Below, piece after piece: positions 18,412 through 28,986 of a stretch of DNA of 64,000 nucleotides. Position 1 is the first letter of the stretch. Each line of letters begins with the position of its first letter. The stretch comes from Rhodocaloribacter litoris (lineage in GTDB: Bacteria > Bacteroidota > Rhodothermia > Rhodothermales > ISCAR-4553): positions 1,058,608 to 1,122,607 of the forward strand of contig NZ_CP076718.1 of assembly GCF_011682235.2 (NCBI RefSeq), given 5' to 3'. The notes beneath the pieces were generated by a model. The model worked only from the letters and a program-made list of their open reading frames with translations. It made no database searches and was not told the origin of the DNA. The position numbers and the translations under genes are program-made.

Positions 18412-19033
18412 CACGGTTCCCATGCCGCACCGGTGTGACGCACGGGTGGCCGGGGATGACGAAACGATACGGCAGGTCCCTTCCGAAACGCACCCCGACG
18501 CGCGGCGTCGCCACGACGGCGGGCGGCGGCGCACCTTGCGCCAGGTAGAGCGGCGGCCGGGTGAGGTCGGCTCCGTGATGCCGCCGGTCGAGGTCGAAAG
18601 CCTGGCAAAGCCGCCCCGGCCCGGCCGCCAGGCCGGCCTCATGCCGGGCCGCCGGGCGACGCGCCCACATGACATGCACCCCCTCCTCCGGCGCGACGGC
18701 GCGGATCAGTACACCTCCCGCCACGCCCTCGGGCTCGGTGACGACGTTGAGCAGCCAGTACACATGTACCCGGTAGAGGTAGGCCGTGCCCGGGCGGCCG
18801 AAAAAGTCCAGGGCACGCCCCTCCGGGCGGACCCGCTCCGCCACGGGATCGAAGACGCCCCAGCTCCGCCATGCAGGATCGTCCGCCGGGTACGCCTCCG
18901 TCTCCACGATGGTGCCAGCCCGCCGCACGCCGTCCGCATGCTCGTAGACGAGCCGGCAACCGACGAGCGCCCGCGCCACCTCTACCGTGGAACGTGCAAA
19001 AAAGTCACGGTCGAGCGGGGATGGACGATGCAT
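18401..19033 (-). CDS. DNA-3-methyladenine glycosylase (AAG/MPG family)
   Basis: 210 residues, usual size. Excises alkylated purines in base-excision repair. Family signatures: ARALVGCRLVYEH, TIVETEAYPADDPAW (catalytic Glu region), RPGTAYLYRVHVYWLLNVV, and GVLIRAVAPEEG. Of note is the substitution of the family's usual SH (as in DPASHA) by WRSWG after DPA. The fold signature is otherwise complete. Single gene, convergent with parA. Confidence 0.88.
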   Translation of the reverse strand: MHRPSPLDRDFFARSTVEVARALVGCRLVYEHADGVRRAGTIVETEAYPADDPAWRSWGVFDPVAERVRPEGRALDFFGRPGTAYLYRVHVYWLLNVVTEPEGVAGGVLIRAVAPEEGVHVMWARRPAARHEAGLAAGPGRLCQAFDLDRRHHGADLTRPPLYLAQGAPPPAVVATPRVGVRFGRDLPYRFVIPGHPCVTPVRHGNRVRS

Positions 19034-19209
19034 CGGAAACTGGAGAAATTGCAGATCGGCTATAGCGATGGTCGCCGGCTTTGACTGTATGAAAGAGCTG
19101 GATTCTTCCCGAGGGCCCGTAACCCATCAGGCTGCTGCCCCGTAAGGCCCTGCGACGGTCTTACGCCGGCAGATGCTCTCTTCTTCCCCGTCACCCAGCC
19201 CCCTGCGTC

Positions 19210-20313
19210 ATGAAAGCAAAGCTGATCTACCTGCTCCTTGCCGCGCTCGCCGTGCTTGGCGGCCTGAATGTTTTCCAGAGCCTGCAGGACCGGCTGCGGC
19301 CCCACGAGGAGTACATCGCCGTCGAGCACGTCGACTTCGATAAGCGGCAGACCGTCCACAGGGAAAAAGTCGTCGCCTCGTTTCCGGTCGATGACGACGC
19401 GGGCGGCGAGGTGGTTATCGACAAACGTTTCAAGGTGAAGCCCGGCGAGCGCCTCCTCGTCGAAGTGCCCCATACGGACGTGGTCATCGAGACGGGCACC
19501 GGCGACGAAGCCCATATCCGCCTGACGCTCGACGGATCCGACATGAAACGGGCACGCGAGGTTTTCGAGGAGATGGACTTCCGCATAGAACAGACGGGCG
19601 ACGCGGTCCGCGTTACGGCCACGTCGCCGCGAGGGGGCTGGTCCCGGGACGACGTGGGCGGGGCCGAGTTCGATCTGCTCATCCGCATTCCCACCCGCTT
19701 CAACGTCGAGATCGCGACGAGCCACGGCGATCTCGTCCTCGCAGACCTCGAAGGAGAGGCCCGTGTCCGGACGTCCCACGGCGACCTAGAGGCCGGTCGC
19801 CTGCAGGGCAACCTTCTCCACCTCCAGACCTCGCACGGGGACCTGTCCGCACACCGGCTCTCCGGCGAGGTGGTCCACCTGCAAACGTCGCACGGTGACC
19901 TTGCCGCGCGGGAGGTCGTCGCCACCCGGTTCGAGGCGTACACCTCGCACGGGGACATCGCGCTGGGCGACGTCGAAACCGCCGGCCTCAAAGCCCGCAC
20001 CTCGCACGCCGACTTGCGTATCGGCCGGCTGGAAGGCCGGGCCGACCTGGCCAACGCCCACGGAGACATCGAGGTCTTCATGGTCAAACCGGCGGAGGCG
20101 ACCCTTCAGACGAGCCACGGCGACATCCACCTGAGTTTCCCGGAATCCTTTGCGGCCGACATCGACCTGCGCGGCGAGCGGGTTCACCTCGGCGGCGCCG
20201 GTCCCTTTTCCGGCGACCTCGAAAAAGACCGGGCCCGGGGTCGCCTGGGCCGCGGCGGCCCGCCGATCACGGCACGCACCTCGCACGGCCGCGTCACCCT
20301 GGCGCATCACTGA
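19210..20313 (+). CDS. DUF4097-like membrane-anchored beta-helix repeat protein with TSHGDL repeats
   Basis: 367 residues: an N-terminal hydrophobic anchor (LIYLLLAALAVLGGLNVF), a region of about 130 residues, then about nine repeats of 18-20 residues built on [TN][SA]H[GA][DR][LIV]. Examples are ATSHGDLVLADL, QTSHGDLSAHRL, YTSHGDIALGDV, RTSHADLRIGRL and NAHGDIEVF; the last degenerates to RTSHGRVTL. Such repeats form a right-handed beta-helix, as in the DUF4097/DUF4098 adhesin-like families. The function is unknown. The regular Ser-His-Gly-Asp ladder could present a row of histidines and aspartates on one face. Confidence 0.75.
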   Translation: MKAKLIYLLLAALAVLGGLNVFQSLQDRLRPHEEYIAVEHVDFDKRQTVHREKVVASFPVDDDAGGEVVIDKRFKVKPGERLLVEVPHTDVVIETGTGDEAHIRLTLDGSDMKRAREVFEEMDFRIEQTGDAVRVTATSPRGGWSRDDVGGAEFDLLIRIPTRFNVEIATSHGDLVLADLEGEARVRTSHGDLEAGRLQGNLLHLQTSHGDLSAHRLSGEVVHLQTSHGDLAAREVVATRFEAYTSHGDIALGDVETAGLKARTSHADLRIGRLEGRADLANAHGDIEVFMVKPAEATLQTSHGDIHLSFPESFAADIDLRGERVHLGGAGPFSGDLEKDRARGRLGRGGPPITARTSHGRVTLAHH

Positions 20314-20334
20314 ACGGCGGCGCTCCGGGCTCCC

Positions 20335-22434
20335 TCAGGCATCTCCCTTGCGGGTCGTTTCGAGGTGGGCGAGCAGCTCCGCCGGTTCCGTCGCCGGCCG
20401 GTGGCAGGCAAAGTTCCGGCAGACGTAGGCCGCGGCCCGGCCGTCCACCGGGTGCTGGGCGGCGGTGAAGGGGGCCAGGCGGGTGATCGCCGCATCGCCC
20501 GGCGGGCGCAGCAGGACCACCTTGTTGGGCAGGTACGTCCGGCGAAGCACGTCGAGCAAGGTGCGGGTGTCCTCGGCCCCGGGGTCGCCGGCGACGACCA
20601 CCTCGTAGGTGGGACCGGCGGCAAAGTCGAGTGCGAGGAGAAAGCCGGTGAAGGCCGAAGGCATCCGCTTCACGAAGGAGCCGGCCCACTCGCCGAGCGC
20701 CGCGGCCTTGCGCTCGAGGGCGGCATCCCCGGTGAGCCGGGCCAGCCGCAACAGGTTCAACATGGCGACGGCGTTCGCCGAAGGCAGGGCGCCGTCGTAG
20801 ACGGGTTTCTGACGCGCCGGCAGGGCCTCGCCGTCCTCCGGCGTGAGGAAGAAGCCGCCAGCGGCCTCGTCCCAGAAGTGTTCGAGCAGGGTGCGGTTCA
20901 GGGCCAGCGCCGCTTCGAGGAACGTGGTGTCGAACGTCGTTTCGTACAGTTCGATCAGGCCCCAGACGAGGGCGGCATAGTCGTCGGCCAGGGCGGGGAT
21001 GCCGGCCTGGCCCCGCCGCCAGCGGTGCAGGAGGCGTCCTTCCGGTGTGCGCATCGTCGAGAGGAGGAAGCCGGCGGCCCGCCGGGCGGCTTCGGCGTAG
21101 GCCGGTGCGTCCAGGACGCGGGCCGCCACGGACAGCGCGGCGATCATCAGCCCGTTCCAGTCGGTAAGCACCTTGTCGTCCTTCTCCGGATGCACGCGCC
21201 GCGCCCGGTGCGCAAAGAGCCGTTGCCGTAGCTGCTCCCACCGTGCGCACAGCGTCTCCACGGGTATCCCCTGCGCCGCCGCCGTCTCCTCCAGCGGCCG
21301 CCCCAGGTGCAGGATGTTCTCCCCGGTCCGTTTTCCGGTCGCCTCCTCTGCAAAGTTGCCTTTTTCCTCCACCTGGAAGAGCTCGATCACGAACGCGGCG
21401 TCCTCGGGTCCCAGGACCTCGCGCAGCTCGCCGGCGGTCCAGAGGTAGAACTTGCCCTCGCGCTCTTCACTGTCCGCGTCCTCGGCGGAATAGAAGCCGC
21501 CTTCGGGCGCCGTCATGTCGCGCAGGACGTACGTGAGCACCTCGCGCACCGTCCCGGCGAAGCCTGCCTCTCCGGTCGCCTGGTAGGCTTCCGCATAGGC
21601 CATGACGAGCAGTGCCTGGTCGTAGAGCATCTTTTCGAAATGCGGGAGCACCCAGCGGGCGTCGGTCGCATAGCGGTGAAAACCGAAGCCGACGTGGTCG
21701 AAGAGGCCGCCGAGGCGCATCTGCCGCAGCGTGTGCGTGGCCATGTGCAAGGCCTCCGGCTCACCCGTGCGCTTCCAGTAGCGGAGGAGGAAGAGCAGGA
21801 TGTGGGGCGAGGGAAACTTCGGGGCCCGGCCGAAGCCGCCATGCCGTGCGTCGAACTGCCGGGTGAGCTGGTGAAAGGCGATCCGGAGCCAGTCTCCGTC
21901 CATCTCGACGTTTTCCTCCAGCGGGCGGGTGGTCTGCCGGAGCGCGGCGGTGATCTCTTCGGCCGAGGCCTCGACCTCGTCGCGACGCTCACGCCAGAGC
22001 CGGGCGATCCGGGGCAGGAGGTCCAGCATCCCGATCCGCCCGAAACGGCTCTCCTTCGGCAGGTAGGTGGCCACGAAGAACGGTTTCTTCTCCGGCGTCA
22101 TCACTACGTTGAGCGGCCATCCGCACGCATTGCCGATCATCTGGCACACCGTCATGTAGAGATGGTCGATATCCGGCCGCTCTTCCCGGTCCACCTTGAT
22201 CGAGACGAAATGCTCGTTCAGCAACGCGGCGACGTCCTCGTCCTCGAACGACTCGTGCTCCATCACGTGGCACCAGTGGCACGTGGCATAGCCGATGGAC
22301 AGGAAGATGGGCTTGTCTTCCGACCGGGCTTTCTCGAAAGCCTCCTCGCCCCACGGAAACCAGTCCACCGGGTTGAACCGGTGCTGGAGCAGGTAGGGAC
22401 TCTGTTCGCGGGCAAGACGGTTGGGGCGCGGCAT
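20335..22434 (-). CDS. YyaL-type thioredoxin-domain protein (DUF255 / SPATA20 family)
   Basis: 699 residues, full length for the family. The N-terminal thioredoxin-like domain is conserved: [23 protein letters not shown], and [17 protein letters not shown] with a CxxC. The remainder is an (alpha/alpha)6 glycosidase-like barrel ([54 protein letters not shown]). ATG at 22434 precedes the signature by 10 residues. The biochemical activity of this family is not established. It is divergent from the SPOR lipoprotein gene. Confidence 0.9.
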   Translation of the reverse strand: MPRPNRLAREQSPYLLQHRFNPVDWFPWGEEAFEKARSEDKPIFLSIGYATCHWCHVMEHESFEDEDVAALLNEHFVSIKVDREERPDIDHLYMTVCQMIGNACGWPLNVVMTPEKKPFFVATYLPKESRFGRIGMLDLLPRIARLWRERRDEVEASAEEITAALRQTTRPLEENVEMDGDWLRIAFHQLTRQFDARHGGFGRAPKFPSPHILLFLLRYWKRTGEPEALHMATHTLRQMRLGGLFDHVGFGFHRYATDARWVLPHFEKMLYDQALLVMAYAEAYQATGEAGFAGTVREVLTYVLRDMTAPEGGFYSAEDADSEEREGKFYLWTAGELREVLGPEDAAFVIELFQVEEKGNFAEEATGKRTGENILHLGRPLEETAAAQGIPVETLCARWEQLRQRLFAHRARRVHPEKDDKVLTDWNGLMIAALSVAARVLDAPAYAEAARRAAGFLLSTMRTPEGRLLHRWRRGQAGIPALADDYAALVWGLIELYETTFDTTFLEAALALNRTLLEHFWDEAAGGFFLTPEDGEALPARQKPVYDGALPSANAVAMLNLLRLARLTGDAALERKAAALGEWAGSFVKRMPSAFTGFLLALDFAAGPTYEVVVAGDPGAEDTRTLLDVLRRTYLPNKVVLLRPPGDAAITRLAPFTAAQHPVDGRAAAYVCRNFACHRPATEPAELLAHLETTRKGDA

Positions 22435-22629
22435 AATCGGAATGGGAGAACGGGTGTCGCAGGGTCCACCGGCACCGGTCGAACGAGACGCGGCCCGGAA
22501 GGTGGTTATAAGCACCGCTCCCGGCTTTGTGCCCCGTTCCCGGCCCGGCGGGTTCCGGGCAGGCCGGAGAGAACATGGGCGGGCCGGCGGGCGTACCGGA
22601 GACACCTCCGCCGCCCAGACCATACCTTC

Positions 22630-23472
22630 ATGACGGCACGTCCTTCCCTGCTCGCCATCGGCCTGAGCCTGATGTTGCTGGCCGGCTGCCGGGCCACCCG
22701 CCCGGACACGGCACCGGCGCCCCCGGAAGAGACCACCCTTTCGAAGATCCCGGCCGGCGCGCACGGCACGGTGCCGGCGAAGGACGCCCCGCGTTCCCGC
22801 TTTGGCAGCGGCCTGCAGGGCCTGGCCCTCGGCGCCCTGGCCGGCACCCTCACGAGCTTCGGCGTCCTGCTCTTCGGCGACTCGCACGAGAAGGCCCGGC
22901 TCGGCGTCAGCACCCTGATCCCGGCCGGCGGTGCGATCGGCTTCGTTGCCGGCCTGGTCCTGGGCGGCAGGCGTACGGAGACGGACGGACCGGCCCCACC
23001 CCTTCCGGTGATCCCGGATACGCTGCACGTCCAGGCTCCGCTCCCTCCGGCCGCCGACACCGTCGCGGTGGATCCCCGGCCCCTGCCCACCCTGCCCATC
23101 GGCCCGCCGGCTTCCGACACGGTGCACGCCGCCCTGCCCGACACTGCCGCCGCGCCGGCCGCCGTCACGGCAGACACGGTTCGCACCCCGGCGCCCGAGC
23201 CCCGCACCCGGGAAGACCTCCCCCCGCGGCGCGGCTGGACCATCGTGGTGGCCTCCCTCCGGGACCGGGACACCGCCGTGCAGGTGGCCGGCCGCTACCG
23301 CACGCTGCTGCAACCGCACGGCCTGGAAGCGGGCGTCCTGGAAAGCCAGGTGAACGGTGTCGTTCACTTCCGCGTCATTGTCGGCCCCTTCACCTCGCTG
23401 CAGGCCGCCACGTCGGCCCGGCGCCGGCTGGCAAACGTCCTGCCTCCGAGTGCCTGGCTGCTCCGGCATTGA
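22630..23472 (+). CDS. Lipoprotein with SPOR domain
   Basis: 280 residues. The signal peptide ends in a lipobox (LMLLAGC), predicting a lipid-anchored periplasmic protein. A hydrophobic Gly-rich segment follows ([21 protein letters not shown] and [17 protein letters not shown]), resembling glycine-zipper membrane regions. Then comes a Pro/Ala/Thr-rich linker of about 80 residues and a C-terminal SPOR domain ([20 protein letters not shown], then FRVIVGPF). SPOR domains bind denuded peptidoglycan at division sites. Monocistronic by spacing. Confidence 0.8.
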   Translation: MTARPSLLAIGLSLMLLAGCRATRPDTAPAPPEETTLSKIPAGAHGTVPAKDAPRSRFGSGLQGLALGALAGTLTSFGVLLFGDSHEKARLGVSTLIPAGGAIGFVAGLVLGGRRTETDGPAPPLPVIPDTLHVQAPLPPAADTVAVDPRPLPTLPIGPPASDTVHAALPDTAAAPAAVTADTVRTPAPEPRTREDLPPRRGWTIVVASLRDRDTAVQVAGRYRTLLQPHGLEAGVLESQVNGVVHFRVIVGPFTSLQAATSARRRLANVLPPSAWLLRH

Positions 23473-23495
23473 TCCCCTCCCGAAGAAGCCAGCCC

Positions 23496-24770
23496 TCAGA
23501 CGAAGTAGAGGGGGCGCAGGCTGAAACAGAGGAAGAAGATGAGGATGCAGAGATAGCCGAGCCACCGGCGACCCGGCGTCAGCGGCTCCGGCTGGAGCAC
23601 GGGCGGGTGCTCGACGCGTACCAGAAAGACGAGCAGCAACGAGAAGACCAGCCATCCGCTGTAGCCGAAGCGCTGCATCGCCGGTCCCACCCACTGGCTG
23701 GCCGCCACCAGCAGCATGATGCCGAAGAGCACCGGCGCGATGATGCGGTGGTCGCCCTCGAACACCCGGTTCAGGTAGAGAAAGAGGATGGCCGAAAGGA
23801 GGAGCCAGGCCAGGACCGGCCCGCCCCATTCGTGGATGGCGGCCAGCAGCACGTCGTCGGTATCCATGAAGCCGATGGCGCCGGAGACGAGCAGCAGCAT
23901 GAAGAAGCCGTGAGCCAGGCGCCGGTGCCACACCGGCCCCACCAGGGCATAGAGAATGTGCCCGCCGTCGAGCTGGCCGACCGGCAACAGGTTGAGCGCC
24001 GTGAAGAACAGCCCCAGCCATCCGGCGAAAAGCACCGGGTAGTGATACAACTCGTACATCGGCGGGACTTCGGGAAAGAGCCGGGCCAGTAACCAGAACA
24101 GCGGCGTCTGCCCGACGACCAGGCGCAGCCCCTCGGTGCCCGGATCCGCCGGCAACATCTCCTCCGGGAAGGTGCCGTGCTGCCGGACGTAGTCCTTCAG
24201 GACCTCGTGCCCCCCCAGGTCGAAAACGTATGCGGGGGGGGGCAGGGTGGCCAGGGCATAAAAGAGCACCCCCAGGGCCACGACGAAGCCCGCCAGCGGC
24301 CCCGCCGCCCCGATGTCGAAGAGCTTGCGCGTGCTCGGGATCGGCTCGCGGATGCGGATCACCGCCCCGAACGTGCCGATCCCGATGAACGGCGCGGGGA
24401 TGTAGTACGGAAGCGAGGTATCGACACCGTGTCGCCGCGCGGCCACGTAATGACCGAACTCGTGCACGGTCAGGAAGAGCAGCAGCGCCACGGCAAAGCG
24501 CAACCCGTCGAGCAGGAAGGCACCGAGCCCGGCCTGTTCGTATACCAGGACCCGCCCGGCCCACGTACCGCCGGCCTGCACCGTGGCCGCCAGCGTCAGC
24601 AGGAAGAGCAGCAGGTGCAGCCAGTAGCGGTCCCGGTGCTTTCGCTTCGGTGCCTCCCGGCGGCCGGCGAAGCGGCCGTCCTGCACATACGAAAACTCGG
24701 TCCGGGTTGTGGGTTCCACGTACGCTTTTCCTCTCGTTGAAACGCCGGGTCGTGCCGCCGGGCCGGCCAT
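23496..24770 (-). CDS. Site-2 protease family (M50) membrane metalloprotease
   Basis: 424 residues with multiple membrane helices. The zinc-binding motif HEFGH is in [20 protein letters not shown]. The second motif is [14 protein letters not shown], giving the third ligand Asp. Both are diagnostic of S2P/M50 enzymes. There is no PDZ domain; the family relatives in Bacteroidota and plants (EGY-like) share the long hydrophobic C-terminus. The exact start is uncertain: ATG at 24770, or a later GTG around residue 18. The substrate is unknown. Confidence 0.85.
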   Translation of the reverse strand: MAGPAARPGVSTRGKAYVEPTTRTEFSYVQDGRFAGRREAPKRKHRDRYWLHLLLFLLTLAATVQAGGTWAGRVLVYEQAGLGAFLLDGLRFAVALLLFLTVHEFGHYVAARRHGVDTSLPYYIPAPFIGIGTFGAVIRIREPIPSTRKLFDIGAAGPLAGFVVALGVLFYALATLPPPAYVFDLGGHEVLKDYVRQHGTFPEEMLPADPGTEGLRLVVGQTPLFWLLARLFPEVPPMYELYHYPVLFAGWLGLFFTALNLLPVGQLDGGHILYALVGPVWHRRLAHGFFMLLLVSGAIGFMDTDDVLLAAIHEWGGPVLAWLLLSAILFLYLNRVFEGDHRIIAPVLFGIMLLVAASQWVGPAMQRFGYSGWLVFSLLLVFLVRVEHPPVLQPEPLTPGRRWLGYLCILIFFLCFSLRPLYFV

Positions 24771-24837
24771 CCTGCCGCGTTCCCCGGCCGCGTGCCCGGC
24801 TCTCTACGCTTCCTGCAGGCGAAGGTTCACCGCGGCG

Positions 24838-25950
24838 TCAGAGCGCGGGAATCAGTTCGTCGAGCAGTTCCTCGTTGGAGGCCGTCTTCTGGATGTGCCG
24901 CATGAGGGCCTGCATGGCCTCGATCGGATGCCGGGTGTTCAGCGCACGGAAGAGCCGGTGGTGCTGGTGCACCTTGTCCCCCAGCAGCAGCTCCTCGTTC
25001 CGCGTGCCGCTCTTGCGCAGGTTGATGGCCGGAAAGATCCGCTTGTTGGCCATCTCGCGGTCGAGCACGATCTCGGCGTTGCCGGTGCCCTTGAACTCCT
25101 CAAAGATGACCTCGTCCATGCGGCTGCCCGTCTCGATGAGCGCCGTGGCGATGATCGTCAGCGAGCCGCCGCCCTCGATGTTGCGGGCCGCCCCGAAGAT
25201 GCGGCGGGGAATCTGCATGGCGCGGGCGTCGAGACCGCCGGAAAGGGTGCGCCCGCTGCCCTCGACGTACAGGTTGAACGTCCGCCCCAGCCGCGTGAGC
25301 GAGTCGAGCAACAGGACCACGTCCCGCCGGAGCTCGACCAGGCGCTTGGCATATTCGAGGGCCAGCGTCGAAACGCGCACGTGGTTGTCCTCTTCCCGGT
25401 CGTTCGACGAGGCAAAGATGGTGGCCGGGGTGGAGCGTTTGAAGTCGGTCACTTCCTCCGGCCGCTCGTCCACCAGCAGCGCCACGAGCTCCACCTCGGG
25501 ATGGTTCTGCGCGATGGCCGCCGCCATCTGCTTGAGGATGTACGTCTTGCCCGTGCGCGGCGGCGCCACGATCAGCGCCCGCTGCCCCTTTCCGAGCGGC
25601 GCCGCCAGGTCGATGACACGCATCGTCACATCGCCCGGCCCCGTGACCAGGTTGAGCTTCTCGTTCGGATAGATGATCGAGCCGGACTCGAAGTCACGGG
25701 TGCGCGCCCACGTCTCGGGCGGCACGCCCATCACCTTGTGCACACGGTGCACCTGCAGGTCTCCCTTCCGACCGGGGCGCAGGGTGCCTTCCAGCAACAC
25801 GCCGTCGCGGAGCTTGTGCTTGCGAATCAGCGGCGGCGGCATGAAGGCATCGTTCGGTCCCTTGGGCAGATCGTGGCGAAATTCGCGGATGAACCCGAAC
25901 TTCTTGTCCCCGATCATCTCGAGCATGCCCGTGAACGGTTTCTCAGCCAT
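24838..25950 (-). CDS. rho: Transcription termination factor Rho (short form)
   Basis: 370 residues from ATG 25950 (MAEKPFTGMLEMI). It has the cold-shock-like primary RNA-binding domain (GFIREFRHDLPKGPNDAFMP), then the hexameric ATPase: RALIVAPPRTGKT (Walker A), VALLVDERPEEVTDF, DVVLLLDSLTRLGR (Walker B), and the Q-loop and R-loop region LDREMANKRIFPAINLRKSGTR. The N-terminal helical Rho_N domain found in E. coli Rho is absent. In-frame codons upstream (to 26499) encode no recognisable extension and overlap the promoter region, so I do not include them. Single gene. Confidence 0.93.
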   Translation of the reverse strand: MAEKPFTGMLEMIGDKKFGFIREFRHDLPKGPNDAFMPPPLIRKHKLRDGVLLEGTLRPGRKGDLQVHRVHKVMGVPPETWARTRDFESGSIIYPNEKLNLVTGPGDVTMRVIDLAAPLGKGQRALIVAPPRTGKTYILKQMAAAIAQNHPEVELVALLVDERPEEVTDFKRSTPATIFASSNDREEDNHVRVSTLALEYAKRLVELRRDVVLLLDSLTRLGRTFNLYVEGSGRTLSGGLDARAMQIPRRIFGAARNIEGGGSLTIIATALIETGSRMDEVIFEEFKGTGNAEIVLDREMANKRIFPAINLRKSGTRNEELLLGDKVHQHHRLFRALNTRHPIEAMQALMRHIQKTASNEELLDELIPAL

Positions 25951-26491
25951 AAACGTGTTTGGATGTGTGAATAACACGTGCCGATCCGGTGCACCTCCTG
26001 CCAGAACACAGCGGCACCCCCGGAAGACACAACCCGGAAAGAAAATCGAGATCCGAACCGGATCCTGCGAAGCAAACCATGCCGTCGACCGGCTACCTGC
26101 TCTGTGGCGCGGCGAAGCCTGCCGCGTCCCCGGATGCCCCTCCGATCCCGTCGTCCTGCGGGAACATATCACGGCCCTCCCTCTCGCCACACGACGAGCA
26201 CACCTCCTCGGAAATAACGCAAAACGGACCCGGCACGGCTTCTCAAGCAAAGACAGGGGCGACGTCGTCCGTTCGTCACATGCGGGCCCTGGGAACCCTC
26301 CGGAAAAAGCCCCGTGACGAACGCTCGAAAACCGGCCAGGATAGAGGCGCCGACGCTGTGTCGTGTGGAACGACGGCGCCCCTGGATGGTTTCCGACCCG
26401 GTCTCCGGGAGACCGCGCCGGCTCAAACGACCGGACCCGGCGCCCGGTGCCACGACGCCCCCCGGCCTCCTCCACCGCGTTGCATGCCCCT
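25951..26491. other. Gene-free interval upstream of rho and of an alpha/beta hydrolase gene
   Basis: About 540 bases, divergently flanked. It holds the rho leader and promoter region, and a perfect palindrome GATCCGAACCGGATC at 26050-26064. No supported small gene or RNA was recognised. Long leaders are common for autoregulated rho genes, so this may act in rho feedback control (inference). Confidence 0.45.
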
Positions 26492-27286
26492 ATGTCCACG
26501 ACGCCTGCCTTCGGTTACGAACAGCTGTACCTGGAACGCAGTGGCCCCGAGGAAGGCCCGCCGGTGCTGCTCCTGCACGGATGGGGCAGCCGGGCCGCCC
26601 TGATGCGGCCCGTGGCCGAGGCCCTGTCCGATCGCTACCGGATCTACAACCCGGACCTGCCCGGACACGGGCACTCGCCGCCGCCGCCCGAGCCCTGGGG
26701 CGTGCCCGAACACGCCGCCCTCGTGCAGGCCCTGATCACCGGCGAGATGAACCCGCCCGTGACGATCGTCGGCCACTCGAACGGCGGGCGGATCGCCCTC
26801 TACCTGGCCAGCGACCCGGACACGGCCCCGCTCGTCCGGCGGCTCGTGCTCGTCAGCCCCTCCGGCATCACCCCCCGCCGAACCTGGCGCTACCATGCAC
26901 GCCGTGCCCTGGCCCGCACCCTCAAGGCCCCCTTCGAACTCCTCCCGGCCCCGCTCTCGGACCACGGCCTGGACTGGCTCCGGCACTCGCTCGTCTGGAA
27001 AGCCCTGGGCTCGTCGGACTACCGCGCCCTCGACGGGGTCATGCGCGGCACCTTCGTCAAAACCGTCAACTGCCACCTCGACGACCGGGTGCACCGCATC
27101 ACCGTCCCGACGCTGATCTTCTGGGGCGACCGGGACACGGCCGTCTCGCGCGAACAGATGACCCTGCTCGAAACCCGGATCCCGGACGCCGGCCTCGTCG
27201 TCCTCGAAGGCGCCGGCCACTACGGCTACCTCGACGACCCGGACACCTTCATCGCCGCCACCCGGTATTTCCTCGAACACACCTGA
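26492..27286 (+). CDS. Alpha/beta-fold hydrolase
   Basis: 264 residues, cytoplasmic (no signal peptide). Features: oxyanion-region LLLHGWGS near 27-33, DLPGHGHS near 55-62, nucleophile elbow GHSNGG with Ser96, the late acid in FWGDRDTAV and the catalytic His in GAGHYGYLD. The substrate is unknown. It is 33 bp upstream of a MurF-like ligase gene and probably co-transcribed with it, which suggests an envelope-related role but proves nothing. Confidence 0.85.
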   Translation: MSTTPAFGYEQLYLERSGPEEGPPVLLLHGWGSRAALMRPVAEALSDRYRIYNPDLPGHGHSPPPPEPWGVPEHAALVQALITGEMNPPVTIVGHSNGGRIALYLASDPDTAPLVRRLVLVSPSGITPRRTWRYHARRALARTLKAPFELLPAPLSDHGLDWLRHSLVWKALGSSDYRALDGVMRGTFVKTVNCHLDDRVHRITVPTLIFWGDRDTAVSREQMTLLETRIPDAGLVVLEGAGHYGYLDDPDTFIAATRYFLEHT

Positions 27287-27319
27287 CGTACGCCGTCGTC
27301 TTCCGCACGCGATCCCTCG

Positions 27320-28951
27320 ATGATCCTGATCTACGTTCTCGCCGTCGTCGCCACGCTGTTCGCCGCCTGGAGGGCGGGGCGGCGGCTGCGGTTCTTCCTC
27401 CATCTGTTTCAACTCGAAGGCTACAAGCCGGCGGGCTACCTGAAGTGGCTCCGGGAACGGCTCCGGGACGCCGTCTTCCGCCGCTCCCACGCGGCCGGCC
27501 TCGGCCTGCTCGCCCTGGCCGGTGCCGGGTACCACCTGCTCCGGGCGCCGTTCTGGACGACGGTGCTCGTGCTCCCGGCCTGGGCCGTCGCCTTCGCCTC
27601 ATCCCGGCGATACCGGCGGGCACGGGAGAAAAAGCCGCTGGCCTACACGAACCGGATGAAACGGCTCCTGGGTGTGGCCGCCCTGCTGGCGGCGGTGCCG
27701 GTCCTGACGGGACTGCTCCTCGCACTTCGGAGCGGCGGGCTCGACGGCTTCCTCCCCTATCTGGCCGGTCTCTTCGTGGCCGATCTGGGCGGGCCGCTCT
27801 GGGTCCTTCTGGCCGCATGGCTCCTCGGCCCGGTCGAACGGTCCATCCAGGAGGGCTTCAAGCGCCGGGCGCGTCGCCGCCTTGCCCGCCGCCCCGACCT
27901 GACGATCATCGGGGTGACGGGCTCCTATGGCAAGACGAGCGTCAAGTTCATCATCGCCGAGCTGCTCGGCTGGCGCTACCAGGTGCTGGCCTCTCCCGGC
28001 TCATACAACACCCCGATGGGCCTCTGCCTGGTCGTCAACGAACGGCTACGCCCGGAACACCAGGTGCTCGTGCTCGAATACGGCATCCGCCATCCGGGCG
28101 ACATCCGAGAGCTGTGCGAGATCGCCCGGCCGGACCTGGCCGTGGTCACCACCGTGGGGGTGGCCCACCTCGAAACGATGGGGTCCATCGAAAACATTGC
28201 CCGGGAGAAGGGCAGCCTGCTCGAACACATGAAACCCGGCGGCCCGGTCGTGCTCAACGCGGACGACCCGCGCGTGGCCGCCATGGCCGCGCGGGCCAGC
28301 GGGCCGGTCTGGCGCGTCTCGGTCGAGGGGCATCCGGAGGCCGACATCATCGCCCGCGACCTCCGCTACGGGCCGGAAGGCACCACCTTCGTCGTCCGAG
28401 ACGAGACCGGGCGCGAAGCCACCTTCCACACCAGGCTGCTCGGCAAGCACAACGTGCTCAACATCCTGCTGGGGGTGGCCGTCGGGCGGGCCATGGGACT
28501 GCGCCTGCGCCAGATGGCCCACGCCGCGGCCCGCCTGCGCCCCGTCGAACACCGGCTCCAGCTCCGGCAAGAAGGCCCCGTCACCGTCATCGACGACGCT
28601 TTCAACAGCAACCCGGTCGGGGCCCGCAACGCCGTCGAGATCCTGGGGCAGTTCAACACGGGCCGCCGCATCATCGTCACCCCCGGCATGGTGGAACTGG
28701 GCGAACGACAGTGGGAGGAAAACCACCGCCTCGGCACCCACATCGCCCGCCACGTGGACCTGGCGATCCTCGTCGGCGAGAAACAGACCGCCCCCATCCG
28801 GGAAGGCCTGCGGGAAGCCGGCTTCCCGGACGAGCAGATCCGCGTCTTTCCCGGCTTGTTCGCCGCCCGGGACTTCCTGAAGACCTACCTCCGCCCGGGC
28901 GACGTGGTGCTCTACGAGAACGACCTGCCCGACCAGTACGACGAAGCCTGA
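27320..28951 (+). CDS. Membrane-anchored Mur ligase (MurF-like)
   Basis: 543 residues. The first about 175 residues contain four or five predicted membrane helices (MILIYVLAVVATLFAAW, TTVLVLPAWAVAFA, LGVAALLAAVPVLTGLLLAL, WVLLAAWLL). The rest is a Mur ligase: ATP loop IIGVTGSYGKTS near 196-207, central domain with TTVGVAHLETMGS, and VIDDAFNSNPVGA and ITPGMVELGE-type C-terminal motifs of MurF. MurF adds D-Ala-D-Ala to the UDP-MurNAc tripeptide in the cytoplasm. The membrane anchor is absent from classical MurF, so this could be a second, specialised ligase. Which reaction it performs is not certain. Confidence 0.8.
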   Translation: MILIYVLAVVATLFAAWRAGRRLRFFLHLFQLEGYKPAGYLKWLRERLRDAVFRRSHAAGLGLLALAGAGYHLLRAPFWTTVLVLPAWAVAFASSRRYRRAREKKPLAYTNRMKRLLGVAALLAAVPVLTGLLLALRSGGLDGFLPYLAGLFVADLGGPLWVLLAAWLLGPVERSIQEGFKRRARRRLARRPDLTIIGVTGSYGKTSVKFIIAELLGWRYQVLASPGSYNTPMGLCLVVNERLRPEHQVLVLEYGIRHPGDIRELCEIARPDLAVVTTVGVAHLETMGSIENIAREKGSLLEHMKPGGPVVLNADDPRVAAMAARASGPVWRVSVEGHPEADIIARDLRYGPEGTTFVVRDETGREATFHTRLLGKHNVLNILLGVAVGRAMGLRLRQMAHAAARLRPVEHRLQLRQEGPVTVIDDAFNSNPVGARNAVEILGQFNTGRRIIVTPGMVELGERQWEENHRLGTHIARHVDLAILVGEKQTAPIREGLREAGFPDEQIRVFPGLFAARDFLKTYLRPGDVVLYENDLPDQYDEA

Positions 28952-28986
28952 CGGCGGCTTGCGTTTGAGCGACGGCCCGGCGTAAC

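Noticed and set aside
24838-26499. 553-codon version of Rho with an N-terminal extension
   Set aside because: The added residues show no domain, lie in the promoter interval, and the standard MAEKPFTG start is at 25950.
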